NCBI RefSeq assembly: GCF_000633255.1
Contig: NZ_AYMJ01000021.1
Coordinates: 62,001 to 126,000 of the forward strand
Direction: 5' to 3'
Source: Pseudomonas sp. H1h
Lineage (GTDB): Bacteria; Pseudomonadota; Gammaproteobacteria; Pseudomonadales; Pseudomonadaceae
DNA length: 64,000 nucleotides
Shown here: piece after piece, positions 17,102-24,923 of the stretch
Position numbering within the stretch: position 1 is the first letter of the stretch
Layout of the letters: each line of letters begins with the position of its first letter
Notes under the pieces: generated by a model
Database searches by the model: none
What the model was told of the DNA's origin: nothing
Seen by the model: only the letters and a program-made list of their open reading frames with translations
Position numbers and translations under genes: made by a program

Positions 17102-19086
17102 GCAGCGGCTCCTTGCAGGCCAAGGGCTTCACGCACCCGGGCATTGACCTTGACGCGATAACGCCGATCCAGCGCCGCCAGCAACCCACCCAGACCGGTG
17201 AGCAAGCCACCGAACCAGATCCAGCGCACGAACGGTTTGACGTGAACCCGCACCGCCCAGGCGCCGTTTTCCAACGGCTCGCCCAGAGCGACATAGAGGT
17301 CGCGGGTGAAGCCGGCGTCGATCCCGGCCTCGGTCATCATCGAGCTCTGCACGGTGTACAGGCGTTTTTCCGGATGCAGCACGCTGACTTCCTTGCCGTC
17401 GCGGATCACCCGGATGGTGCCCTTGTCGGAGGTGAAGTTCGGCCCCTCGAAGTGCTTGGCGCCTTCGAAGATGAAGTGATAACCGGCCAGGTCCATCGAC
17501 TCGCCCGGCGCCAGGCGCAGGTCGCGCTCGGCACTGTTCTGGCTCGACAGCACCACACCGAGGGCGCACACGGCGATGCCCAGGTGCGCAATCTGCATGC
17601 CCCAGTAGCTGCGGGTCAGCGTTGGCAGGCCCTTGATCAGACCTTTGTGGCGGGTCTTGTCGACGATGTCGCGCACACCGGCCAGCAGCACCCACGCGGC
17701 GAGCAGGAAGGTGGCGATCACCGCCCAGTTGAAATCGCCGTAGGCGACACCGGCCACCACGGCCAAGGCGACGCTGCCCAACAACACCGGGGTCAGCATG
17801 TTCACCAGCCATTTCACCGGGGTGTCTTTCCAGCGCACGATCACGCCGACCGCCATCACCACCATCAGCAATGCCATCAGCGGGATGAACAACGCATTGA
17901 AGTACGGCGGGCCAACCGACAGCTTGGCGCCGCTCAACGCATCGAGAATCAGCGGGTACAGAGTACCGAGCAGGATCATCGAGGCTGCGACCACCAGCAC
18001 CAGGTTGTTGCCCAGCAGCAGGGTTTCCCGCGACCACAGGTTGAAGCCGACCTGGCTCTTGACCACCGGGGCGCGCAAGGCGAACAGCGTCAGCGAACCA
18101 CCGACCACAAACAACAGGAAGATCAGGATGAACACGCCGCGCTCAGGATCTGAAGCAAACGCGTGCACCGACGTCAGCACACCGGAACGCACGAGGAACG
18201 TCCCGAGCAGACTGAGGGAGAACGCGGCAATCGCCAGCAACACCGTCCAGCTCTTGAACACGCCACGTTTTTCCGTGACCGCCAGCGAGTGGATCAGCGC
18301 CGTGCCGACCAGCCATGGCATGAACGAGGCGTTTTCCACCGGGTCCCAGAACCACCAGCCGCCCCAGCCGAGTTCGTAGTAAGCCCACCACGAACCGAGG
18401 GTGATGCCGATGCCGAGGAAGGCCCAGGCCACAATCGTCCATGGCCGCGACCAGCGCGCCCACGCAGCGTCGAGCCGACCACCGAGCAATGCCGCGATGG
18501 CGAATGCGAACGCCACGGAGAAGCCGACATACCCCATGTACAGCATCGGCGGATGCACGATCAGGCCGATGTCTTGCAGCAACGGGTTGAGGTCACGACC
18601 ATCCGCCGGAATCTGCGGCAGAATCCGCGAGAACGGGTTGGAGGTGAGGATCAGGAACAACAGGAAACCGGTGCTGATCATGCCCATCACTGCCAGCACG
18701 CGGGCGAGCATGACTTGCGGCAACTGGCGGGAGAACACCGATACGGCAAAAGTCCAGCCACCAAGGATCAGCGCCCACAGCAGCAGCGAGCCTTCGTGTG
18801 CGCCCCACACGGCGCTGAACTTGTAGTACCACGGCAGTGCGCTGTTGGAGTTCATCGCCACGTAGCCGACCGAAAAATCGTCGGTCATGAACGCGTAGGT
18901 CAGGCAACCGAAGGCAAACAGCAGGAACGCGAACTGGCCCCATGCCGCCGGCTGAGCCAGGCCCATCCACAAACGGTCGCCGCGCCAGGCACCGAGCAGC
19001 GGCACCACGGCCTGCACCAGCGCAAAACACAGCGCCAGAATCATCGCCAGATGGCCGAGCTCGGGAATAAACAGTGCGGACGTCAT
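17098..19086 (-). CDS. ccmF: Haem lyase subunit CcmF
   Basis: A 662-residue polytopic membrane protein. The haem-handling WWD motif is clear (GSWWAYYELGWGGWWFWDP, about residues 226-245), with conserved periplasmic His residues around it (for example IVHPPMLYMGY). CcmF transfers haem from holo-CcmE to apocytochrome c together with CcmH and CcmI. The length is normal. The stop overlaps ccmG by 4 bp, and the start is 3 bp from the ccmE stop. Confidence 0.96.
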   Translation of the reverse strand: MTSALFIPELGHLAMILALCFALVQAVVPLLGAWRGDRLWMGLAQPAAWGQFAFLLFAFGCLTYAFMTDDFSVGYVAMNSNSALPWYYKFSAVWGAHEGSLLLWALILGGWTFAVSVFSRQLPQVMLARVLAVMGMISTGFLLFLILTSNPFSRILPQIPADGRDLNPLLQDIGLIVHPPMLYMGYVGFSVAFAFAIAALLGGRLDAAWARWSRPWTIVAWAFLGIGITLGSWWAYYELGWGGWWFWDPVENASFMPWLVGTALIHSLAVTEKRGVFKSWTVLLAIAAFSLSLLGTFLVRSGVLTSVHAFASDPERGVFILIFLLFVVGGSLTLFALRAPVVKSQVGFNLWSRETLLLGNNLVLVVAASMILLGTLYPLILDALSGAKLSVGPPYFNALFIPLMALLMVVMAVGVIVRWKDTPVKWLVNMLTPVLLGSVALAVVAGVAYGDFNWAVIATFLLAAWVLLAGVRDIVDKTRHKGLIKGLPTLTRSYWGMQIAHLGIAVCALGVVLSSQNSAERDLRLAPGESMDLAGYHFIFEGAKHFEGPNFTSDKGTIRVIRDGKEVSVLHPEKRLYTVQSSMMTEAGIDAGFTRDLYVALGEPLENGAWAVRVHVKPFVRWIWFGGLLTGLGGLLAALDRRYRVKVNARVREALGLQGAAA

Positions 19087-19089
19087 CGA

Positions 19090-19545
19090 TCAACCCTCCT
19101 TCGCTGGGGTCGGCGCGGATTGACCACTGTCTTTCAAGGCCTTGGTCACCTCCGGCGGCATGTATTTCTCGTCGTGCTTGGCCAGCACTTCATCAGCCAC
19201 CACCACGCCGTCGGCGTTGAGTTTGCCCAGGGCGACAATGCCCTGCCCTTCGCGGAACAGATCCGGGAGGATGCCGCGATAGGTGATGGTCACGGATTTG
19301 TTGAAGTCGGTAACAATGAACTGCACGTCCAGCGAATCTGACGAGCGCTGCAGCGAGCCCTTCTCGACCATGCCGCCGGCGCGAATGCGCGTGTCGTGCG
19401 GTGCTTCGCCGTTGGCGATCTGGGTCGGGGTGTAAAACAGGTTGATGTTTTCCTGCAGGGCGCTCAGGGCCAGGCCGACGGCAGCGCCGACCCCGACCAG
19501 AATGGCCAGAATGATGATCAGACGTTTTTTGCGCAGCGGATTCAC
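19090..19545 (-). CDS. ccmE: Haem chaperone CcmE
   Basis: A 151-residue protein with an N-terminal anchor (about residues 9-29) and an OB-fold periplasmic domain. The covalent haem-binding His and the axial Tyr are in LAKHDEKYMPPE (about residues 123-134). It carries haem from CcmC to CcmF. The start is taken as GTG at 19545, which gives VNPLRKKRLIIIL and overlaps the ccmD stop by 4 bp. Extended frames upstream are ccmD read in another frame. Confidence 0.94.
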   Translation of the reverse strand: MNPLRKKRLIIILAILVGVGAAVGLALSALQENINLFYTPTQIANGEAPHDTRIRAGGMVEKGSLQRSSDSLDVQFIVTDFNKSVTITYRGILPDLFREGQGIVALGKLNADGVVVADEVLAKHDEKYMPPEVTKALKDSGQSAPTPAKEG

Positions 19546-19718
19546 TTGCCGTTCTCCCGGCGCAGACGACGCGCCTCTTGTTGCAGATAGCGCTTGCGGG
19601 CCGCGATCGGCGCCACCACGTTGAGGATCAGCACCGCCAGACAGATGCCGTAGGCCGACCAGACATACAGGCCATGATGGCCCATGGCGAGGAAGTCGCC
19701 GAATGAAGCAAAACTCAT
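19542..19718 (-). CDS. ccmD: Haem exporter protein CcmD
   Basis: A 58-residue protein with a single membrane segment (HHGLYVWSAYGICLAVLILNVVAP, given here as two adjoining parts around residues 11-34) and a basic cytoplasmic tail. CcmD helps release holo-CcmE from the CcmABC complex. The ATG at 19718 overlaps ccmC by 4 bp (19715-19718), and the length matches the family. Confidence 0.92.
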   Translation of the reverse strand: MSFASFGDFLAMGHHGLYVWSAYGICLAVLILNVVAPIAARKRYLQQEARRLRRENGK

Positions 19719-20470
19719 CGAGCGGCCTCCAGACTGTTCTGCACTTCTTCTTTGACCCAACTGGCGCGGGCTTCGCGCTTGAGCACCTCAAGGCGCATGC
19801 GCAGCAACAGCACGGCGCCGAAGAAGCAGTAGAAACCCAGCACCGTCAGCAGCAGCGGCAGCCACATTTCGGCCGGCATCGCCGGCTTTTCGGTGAGGGT
19901 GAAGGTGGCGCCCTGGTGCAGGGTGTTCCACCACTCCACCGAGTACTTGATGATCGGGATGTTGATCACGCCGACGATCGCCAGTACCGCGCAGGCCTTG
20001 GCGGCGCTGTCACGGTTGCTGATGGCATTGCCCAGCGCGATCACCCCGAAATACAGGAACAGCAGAATCAGCATCGAGGTCAGACGCGCGTCCCAGACCC
20101 ACCAGGAACCCCACGTCGGCTTGCCCCAGATCGCCCCGGTGACCAGCGCCACGGCGGTCATCCACGCGCCGATAGGGGCCGCGCATTGCAGGGCGACGTC
20201 GGCCAGTTTCATTTTCCAGACCAGGCCGACCACACCGCACACCGCCAGCATCACGTAGATCGACTGCGCAAGCATCGCGGCAGGCACGTGGATGTAGATG
20301 ATGCGAAAGCTGTTGCCCTGCTGATAATCCGGCGGTGCGAAGGCCAGGCCCCAGACAACGCCCACGGTGATCAGCAGCAACGCTGCAATGCTCAGCCACG
20401 GCAGAAACTTGCTGCTGATGCCGTAGAACCACTTGGGCGAGCCGAGCTTGTGAAACCAGGTCCAGTTCAT
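19715..20470 (-). CDS. ccmC: Haem exporter/handling protein CcmC
   Basis: A 251-residue protein with six membrane segments and the WWD motif (WGSWWVWDARLTSML, about residues 124-138), with flanking His residues (YIHVPAAMLAQ). CcmC loads haem on CcmE. The ATG at 20470 is preferred over one 27 bp upstream because GGAAACAGT immediately precedes it and MNWTWFHKLGS is the usual family start. The 92-bp space before it contains a terminator-like hairpin. Confidence 0.95.
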   Translation of the reverse strand: MNWTWFHKLGSPKWFYGISSKFLPWLSIAALLLITVGVVWGLAFAPPDYQQGNSFRIIYIHVPAAMLAQSIYVMLAVCGVVGLVWKMKLADVALQCAAPIGAWMTAVALVTGAIWGKPTWGSWWVWDARLTSMLILLFLYFGVIALGNAISNRDSAAKACAVLAIVGVINIPIIKYSVEWWNTLHQGATFTLTEKPAMPAEMWLPLLLTVLGFYCFFGAVLLLRMRLEVLKREARASWVKEEVQNSLEAAR

Positions 20471-20524
20471 ACTGTTTCCATCACGGGTGCCGCTCATCGG
20501 TGTGAGCTGGCAAGGGTCATTCTT

Positions 20525-20551
20525 TCAAAAAAAAGCGGTCAATTTTTGACC
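20525..20551 (-). terminator. Terminator-like hairpin with T8 tract between ccmB and ccmC
   Basis: Read on the - strand, GGTCAA-AAA-TTGACC is followed after 2 bases by eight T residues. The stem is short (6-7 bp), so termination is probably partial. It stands inside what is otherwise a tightly overlapping operon and could lower ccmC-I expression relative to ccmAB. Confidence 0.5.
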
Positions 20552-20562
20552 AGACCTCATTA

Positions 20563-21231
20563 TTATTCGCCGACGCTGATCTTCAGGCCAGCAGCTATTG
20601 CAAAAGGTGTCAGGGTGATCGCCAGGGCGGTCAGGCTACCCAGCCACAGCAGATACCCGGTCGCCGGCATGCCTTGCAAGGCGGCCTGCAAGGCGCCGCT
20701 GCCAAGGATCAACACCGGGATGTACAACGGCAGAATCAGCAGCGCCAGCAACAGGCCGCCGCGTTTCAAACCGACCGTCAGCGCCGCGCCCACCGCACCG
20801 AGCAAACTCAGTACCGGTGTCCCCAGCAGCAACGACAACAGCAACACTGGCAGGCAGGCGACCGGCAAACCGAGCATCAGCGCCAGCAAGGGCGAGAGCA
20901 AAACCAGTGCCAGACCCGAGAACAGCCAGTGTGCCAGCACCTTGGCCAGGACCAACAGTGGCAGCGGGTGCGGCGAAAGGACCCACTGCTCAAGGGATCC
21001 GTCCTCGAAATCACTGCGAAACAGCCCGTCCAGCGAGAGCAGGACCGACAACAGCGCGGCCACCCAGACTAACCCCGGGGACAGGTTTTGCAACACTTGA
21101 GTTTCCGGGCCGACGGCCAGCGGGAACAAAGCGATGACGATGGCGAAGAAAATCAGCGGATTGGCCAGTTCGGCCGGGCGACGAAACAGCAGGCGGGACT
21201 CACGGGCAACCAGCAGGCCGAACACACTCAT
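20563..21231 (-). CDS. ccmB: Haem exporter ABC permease CcmB
   Basis: A 222-residue protein with six membrane segments and the family start MSVFGLLVARESRLLFRRP. LDGLFRSDFEDGSLEQW near residue 62 is a conserved CcmB loop. It pairs with CcmA. The ATG at 21231 overlaps the ccmA stop by 4 bp, and the frame upstream of it is only ccmA in another frame. Confidence 0.95.
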   Translation of the reverse strand: MSVFGLLVARESRLLFRRPAELANPLIFFAIVIALFPLAVGPETQVLQNLSPGLVWVAALLSVLLSLDGLFRSDFEDGSLEQWVLSPHPLPLLVLAKVLAHWLFSGLALVLLSPLLALMLGLPVACLPVLLLSLLLGTPVLSLLGAVGAALTVGLKRGGLLLALLILPLYIPVLILGSGALQAALQGMPATGYLLWLGSLTALAITLTPFAIAAGLKISVGE

Positions 21232-21863
21232 ACTGCCCAGTTCCCCAGATCGATGTCGCGATAACCGGCCGGCATCCGGCTCAGTGTGTGGTGCGTGGTC
21301 AGCACCACCAGGCCGCCACTTTCGCAGTGCCTGGCCAGGTGGTCTTCGAGTTGCGCCACGCCCTGTTTGTCGAGCGCGGTGAACGGCTCGTCGAGAATCC
21401 ACAGTGGCGGGCTGTCCAGATACAGGCGCGCCAACGCCACACGACGTTGCTGGCCAGCGGACAGGGTATGGCAGGGAACATCTTCGAAACCGCGCAATCC
21501 TACGGCTGCCAACGCCTGCCAGATCGCCTCGCGTTCGGCAGGTTGATGCAGGGCGCAGAGCCAGGACAGGTTCTCTTCCGGAGTCAGCAGATCCTTGATC
21601 CCGGCGGCGTGGCCGATCCACAACAGGTTGCGCGCCAGTTCGCTCGGCTGCGCAGTCAAGGGCTCACCGTTGAGCAGCACCTGACCGCTGGTCGGCTGCA
21701 TCAACCCCGACAACAGGCGCAGCAAACTGGTTTTGCCGCTGCCGTTGGGACCGCTGATCTGCACCATATCGCCACTGGCCAGTCTCAATTCGAGATTTTC
21801 GAAGAGCAGCCGCAGGTCTCGCTCACAGGCGAGGGCAACGGTTTGCAGGACGGGACTGGTCAA
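21228..21863 (-). CDS. ccmA: Haem exporter ABC ATP-binding protein CcmA
   Basis: A 211-residue ATPase: Walker A GPNGSGKTSLL (about residues 39-49), signature LSAGQQRRVALARL (about residue 134) and Walker B LWILDEPFTALD (about residues 154-165). It energises release of holo-CcmE from CcmABCD. It is the first gene of the ccm operon, divergent from the fliK-like gene, and shares the 197-bp spacer 21864-22060 with it. Confidence 0.95.
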   Translation of the reverse strand: MTSPVLQTVALACERDLRLLFENLELRLASGDMVQISGPNGSGKTSLLRLLSGLMQPTSGQVLLNGEPLTAQPSELARNLLWIGHAAGIKDLLTPEENLSWLCALHQPAEREAIWQALAAVGLRGFEDVPCHTLSAGQQRRVALARLYLDSPPLWILDEPFTALDKQGVAQLEDHLARHCESGGLVVLTTHHTLSRMPAGYRDIDLGNWAV

Positions 21864-21884
21864 GGGATCACGGGCCTTATACGG

Positions 21885-21912
21885 TTCAAGTCGGCTCTGG
21901 CGCGGCCGTTAA
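21885..21912 (+). promoter_or_regulatory. Candidate FliA (sigma-28) promoter of second fliK-like operon
   Basis: TTCAAGT at 21885-21891 and GCCGTTAA at 21905-21912 are separated by 13 bp, which matches the Pseudomonas FliA consensus (TCAAGT...GCCGATAA) in all but one position of the -10. Transcription would begin near 21920 and run into the fliK-like gene at 22061, leaving a leader of about 140 nt. Confidence 0.75.
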
Positions 21913-22060
21913 AGAGATGCAGGATAAATGCAATGACGGTGCGAACCAGAGAGCTGGATCAAACAATTGCTATGTTTTCTGAACGAAGCGCAAGACGCGC
22001 GGCATTATACATGCCGTGTCTTACTCTCAAGAGTGCAATTTCCTCAGGTTGTGTCCGCGT

Positions 22061-23641
22061 ATGACAGGCGAAATGAACATCCTCCCGCTCCCGCCCACCA
22101 CCCCGGCGAACGCTCGTCCGCTGGTGATGAGCGGTGAGTTGCTCAAGCTGCTGACCCCGGTCGAAGGCTTGATCGGTGCAGGGCAAAGTGCCCAGGCCGA
22201 GGTGCTGTCGCTCAAGCAGGCGGATCAGACCTTTCAACTGCTGCTCAAAGTGACCGTCGACGGCGGCCGCCAGACCACCGTGCAAGCCAGCAGTAACCTG
22301 CCACTGCCGACCGGAACCAGCCTGGCCGTCACCCAACCGTCGGCGGGCAATCTGGCGATCACCGTGCAGCAAGCCATCGCCAGCAGCGTCGCCGCCCTCA
22401 CCCGCATCGACACCGCGCAGTTGCCGGTCGGTACGCTTTTGCAAGGCAAGGTGCTGACCTCGCAGACACTGCCGCAAGTGCCGGGGCAGCCGACGGTGTA
22501 CCGCTCGCTGGTGAGCCTGCTCAACACCGCGCAGAGCGGTGCCACGCTGGACATCGACAGCCCGACGCCATTGCGCATCGGCACCCTGCTCTCGGCGCTG
22601 GTCGAGGACTCGCAAACCCTCAAGTTCGTGCCGCTGAGCAGCCGTCAGGAACAATTGGCGGTGAGTCAGCAACTGCTTGGCCAGCAGAGTCGCCAGGGCT
22701 CGCTGGACGGCTTGCTCAATGCCTTGCAAAACCTGCCGAGCGACGACGACCAGACTTCGCAGGATCTGCGCGCTGCCGTCGTGCGCCTGCTCGCCAACCT
22801 GCCCGACGTGCAGCAGATGAGCACCGCCAAAGGCGTCGCCCTGGCCCTGGCCAACAGCGGCGCCTTTCTCGAAGCCAAATTGCTGACCGGACAGAATCCG
22901 GCGCTGGCCCCGGACATGAAAGCCGATCTGCTCAAGTTGATCGCGCAGCTGTCGCCGGGTGCGCCGGGCAATGCCAGTTTCAACGCGATCATCGCCGCCA
23001 ACACCCTGGCACAAGCGCTGCCAAGTTTCGTGCGCAACGCCCTTGGCACTCTCGGCCAGGTCAGCGCCAAACCAGTGCCGAGCAGCTTTCCGCTGCCCGA
23101 CCGCTTGCTGCAAAGCCTGGACGACGAAGGCGATCTGGAGCATTTGCTGCGTCTCGCTGCGGCGGCCGTGTCGCGCCTGCAAAGTCATCAGCTGTCGAGC
23201 CTGGAACAGACCGGGGTCACCGATGACGGCCGCCTGCTCAGCACCTGGCAGCTGGAAATCCCCATGCGCAACCTGCAGGACATCGTGCCGTTGCAGGTCA
23301 AGTTCCAACGCGAAGAAGCCCCGGAAAAAGAACCGCAGCCCAACGAACGCCGTGACGAACGCGAGCCCAGGCAACAGCTGTGGCGCGTCGATCTGGCCTT
23401 CGATATGGAGCCATTGGGGCCGATGCAGATTCAGGCTCAGTTGATCGCCGGCAGCCTGTCGAGTCAGCTCTGGGCGGAACGCCCGTACACCGCCGACCTG
23501 ATCGAAACCAACCTGTTCGCGCTGCGCCAGCGCTTGCTCGATCGCGGGCTGAACGTCGGCGATCTCGACTGCCACCTCGGCATTCCGCCGCAGGGCGGCC
23601 AAACTCGCCTCGAACACCGCTGGGTCGACGAAACCGCATGA
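22061..23641 (+). CDS. Second FliK-like hook-length control protein
   Basis: A protein of about 526 residues. The long N-terminal part is Gln/Ala/Leu-rich without recognisable domains. The C-terminal part (about residues 400-515) matches the Flg_hook (FliK C-terminal) fold: LWRVDLAFDMEPLGPMQIQ, then SLSSQLWAERPYTADLIE and LFALRQRLLDRGLNVGDLDC. Its partner gene encodes an FlhB C-terminal domain, overlapping by 4 bp. FliK normally contacts that FlhB domain to switch export specificity, so the pair makes functional sense. The true fliK lies at 47285-48667, so this is a paralogue. Start ATG at 22061; an ATG at 22073 is also possible. A FliA-type promoter lies upstream. Confidence 0.82.
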   Translation: MTGEMNILPLPPTTPANARPLVMSGELLKLLTPVEGLIGAGQSAQAEVLSLKQADQTFQLLLKVTVDGGRQTTVQASSNLPLPTGTSLAVTQPSAGNLAITVQQAIASSVAALTRIDTAQLPVGTLLQGKVLTSQTLPQVPGQPTVYRSLVSLLNTAQSGATLDIDSPTPLRIGTLLSALVEDSQTLKFVPLSSRQEQLAVSQQLLGQQSRQGSLDGLLNALQNLPSDDDQTSQDLRAAVVRLLANLPDVQQMSTAKGVALALANSGAFLEAKLLTGQNPALAPDMKADLLKLIAQLSPGAPGNASFNAIIAANTLAQALPSFVRNALGTLGQVSAKPVPSSFPLPDRLLQSLDDEGDLEHLLRLAAAAVSRLQSHQLSSLEQTGVTDDGRLLSTWQLEIPMRNLQDIVPLQVKFQREEAPEKEPQPNERRDEREPRQQLWRVDLAFDMEPLGPMQIQAQLIAGSLSSQLWAERPYTADLIETNLFALRQRLLDRGLNVGDLDCHLGIPPQGGQTRLEHRWVDETA

Positions 23642-23967
23642 ACGACAGCACCGCTCCACGCCAGGCCATCGCCCTCAAATACGACGGCAACCACGCACCG
23701 ACTCTCACCGCCAAGGGCGACGAGGAACTGGCCGAAGAAATCCTGCGCATTGCCCGCGACTGTGAAGTACCGATCTATGAGAACGCCGAGCTGGTGCGGC
23801 TGTTGGCGCGCATGGAACTGGGCGACAGCATCCCCGAAGAGCTGTACCGCACGATTGCCGAGATCATCGCGTTTGCATGGAATCTGAAGGGGAAATTCCC
23901 CGAGGGACACGATCCGCAGGCGCCGATGGTCGAGAAGGACGTCACCGAACGCGGGGATGATTATTGA
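23638..23967 (+). CDS. FlhB C-terminal-domain protein (FlhX/FhlB type)
   Basis: A 109-residue protein that aligns with the part of FlhB after the NPTH autocleavage site: AIALKYDGNHAPTLTAKG here against AVALKYDSEKGGAPVLLAKG in FlhB of this window, then EEILRIARDCEVPIYENAELVRLL against the FlhB equivalent, and LYRTIAEIIAFAWNLK against LYLAVAQVLAYVYQIR. No membrane part and no NPTH are present. In Helicobacter such a protein can replace the cleaved FlhB domain. The start ATG overlaps the fliK-like stop (ATGA at 23638). The 3' 188 bp are duplicated downstream. Confidence 0.88.
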   Translation: MNDSTAPRQAIALKYDGNHAPTLTAKGDEELAEEILRIARDCEVPIYENAELVRLLARMELGDSIPEELYRTIAEIIAFAWNLKGKFPEGHDPQAPMVEKDVTERGDDY

Positions 23968-23981
23968 GGTTCTGGAGACCC

Positions 23982-24066
23982 CTTCGCGAGCAAGCCCGCT
24001 CCCACACTCGACCGCATTCCTTCAACAGGATCGCGGTCAACTGTGGGAGCGGGCTTGCTCGCGAAG
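23982..24066. repeat. REP pair in duplication copy 1
   Basis: CTTCGCGAGCAAGCCCGCTC and the inverted GTGGGAGCGGGCTTGCTCGC enclose an inner symmetric stretch (GACCGC...GCGGTC). It is the intergenic element between the convergent flhX and DUF2802 genes. Confidence 0.9.
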
Positions 24067-24091
24067 GGTGATTTCAGCTTTAGAGCAAAAA

Positions 24092-24218
24092 TCAGCTTCT
24101 GTGCAACTTGCGCATCAACTCCGCTTCAGCCTGGGTCAACCCGCAGGACTGCGTCAGCTCATCGACGCTCGCGCCCATGCCCACCAGTTTCGCCGCCTGG
24201 GCAAACGACAGGCTCGAT
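24092..24218 (-). pseudogene. 3' fragment of the DUF2802 gene (duplicated remnant)
   Basis: This is an identical copy of the last 41 codons plus stop of the gene at 24531-24923 (LSFAQAAKLVGMGASVDELT to the end), produced by the tandem duplication. It has no start of its own. An open frame to 24349 exists only because it runs antisense into the second flhX fragment. Confidence 0.9.
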
Positions 24219-24406
24219 AGAACGCCGAGCTGGTGCGGCTGTTGGCGCGCATGGAACTGGGCGACAGCATCCCCGACGAGCTGTACCGCACGATTGCCGA
24301 GATCATCGCGTTTGCATGGAATCTGAAGGGGAAATTCCCCGAGGGACACGATCCGCAGGCGCCGATGGTCGAGAAGGACGTCACCGAACGCGGGGATGAT
24401 TATTGA
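24219..24406 (+). pseudogene. 3' fragment of the FlhX-type gene (duplicated remnant)
   Basis: It repeats the last 62 codons or so of the gene at 23638-23967 (ENAELVRLLARMELGDSIP to the stop), with one substitution turning E into D (IPDELYRT). It lacks the 5' half and any start signal and is therefore a remnant. Confidence 0.9.
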
Positions 24407-24420
24407 GGTTCTGGAGACCT

Positions 24421-24505
24421 CTTCGCGAGCAAGCCCGCTCCCACACTCGACCGCATTCCTTCAACAGGATCGCGGTCAACTGTGGGAGCGGGCTTGCTCG
24501 CGAAG
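24421..24505. repeat. REP pair in duplication copy 2
   Basis: Second copy of the REP pair seen at 23982-24066, with the same inner GACCGC...GCGGTC symmetry. It lies between the flhX remnant and the intact DUF2802 gene. Confidence 0.9.
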
Positions 24506-24530
24506 GGCGATTTCAGCTTTAGAGCAAAAA

Positions 24531-24923
24531 TCAGCTTCTGTGCAACTTGCGCATCAACTCCGCTTCAGCCTGGGTCAACCCGCAGGACTGCGTCAGCTCA
24601 TCGACGCTCGCGCCCATGCCCACCAGTTTCGCCGCCTGGGCAAACGACAGGCTCGATGGATCGCGCTGCTCTAGCGCAACAATCTTGTCCGGCAACGGAG
24701 CAACTACCGAGCGCAGCTCGTGCAGGGCTTCGCCCATGCGCACGTTGCCGTTCTGGTAGTCGTCGACGCGCTTGGCCAGGTCCTTGATGCGCTGATCACG
24801 CAGCGCATCGCCCTGAGCCTGTTGCGCAGCGATCAGTCGCTGCGCCTTGATGTACGCCAGAAACATTGCCAGCGTGCCTGCCCAGAAGAGGAACAGGACA
24901 ATGACCGCAACCTCGAGAATCAA
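24531..24923 (-). CDS. DUF2802 membrane protein at end of chemotaxis operon
   Basis: A 130-residue protein with one N-terminal membrane segment (about residues 5-24), a coiled-coil region (AQQAQGDALRDQRIKDLAKR, about residues 33-55), and a C-terminal DUF2802 helix-turn-helix-like part (SFAQAAKLVGMGASVDELTQ). It follows cheW with no gap, so it is transcribed with the chemotaxis genes. The family is common next to cheW in gamma-proteobacteria; its role is not established. The last 127 bp exist a second time at 24092-24218. Confidence 0.8.
   Translation of the reverse strand: MILEVAVIVLFLFWAGTLAMFLAYIKAQRLIAAQQAQGDALRDQRIKDLAKRVDDYQNGNVRMGEALHELRSVVAPLPDKIVALEQRDPSSLSFAQAAKLVGMGASVDELTQSCGLTQAEAELMRKLHRS

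Larger units (their letters stand above)
23780..24218. repeat. 439-bp tandem duplication, copy 1
   Basis: Copy 1 begins inside the flhX-type gene (AGAACGCCGAGCTGG) and ends with GACAGGCTCGAT inside a fragment of the DUF2802 gene. It is directly followed by copy 2. I find only three differences between copies over 439 bp (GAAGAG/GACGAG near 23838, ACCCC/ACCTC near 23980, GGGTGA/GGGCGA near 24067). It contains the intact end of flhX, a REP pair and the last 127 bp of the DUF2802 gene. Confidence 0.95.
24219..24657. repeat. 439-bp tandem duplication, copy 2
   Basis: Exact offset of 439 bp from copy 1. It starts with AGAACGCCGAG, joined directly to the GCTCGAT end of copy 1, and ends at GCTCGAT before GGATCGCGCTG of the intact DUF2802 gene. 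The two junctions share only a base or two, so a short-homology or replication-slippage origin is likely rather than recombination between REPs. Confidence 0.95.

Noticed and set aside
21990..22020. Imperfect dyad CGGCAT-N5-ATGCCG before the second fliK-like gene
   Set aside because: It is short and within the leader; no function can be assigned beyond the clear FliA promoter upstream.
24092..24349. 85-codon open frame on the - strand across the duplication junction
   Set aside because: It joins the antisense of the flhX fragment to the DUF2802 fragment by chance at the tandem junction; there is no start signal.
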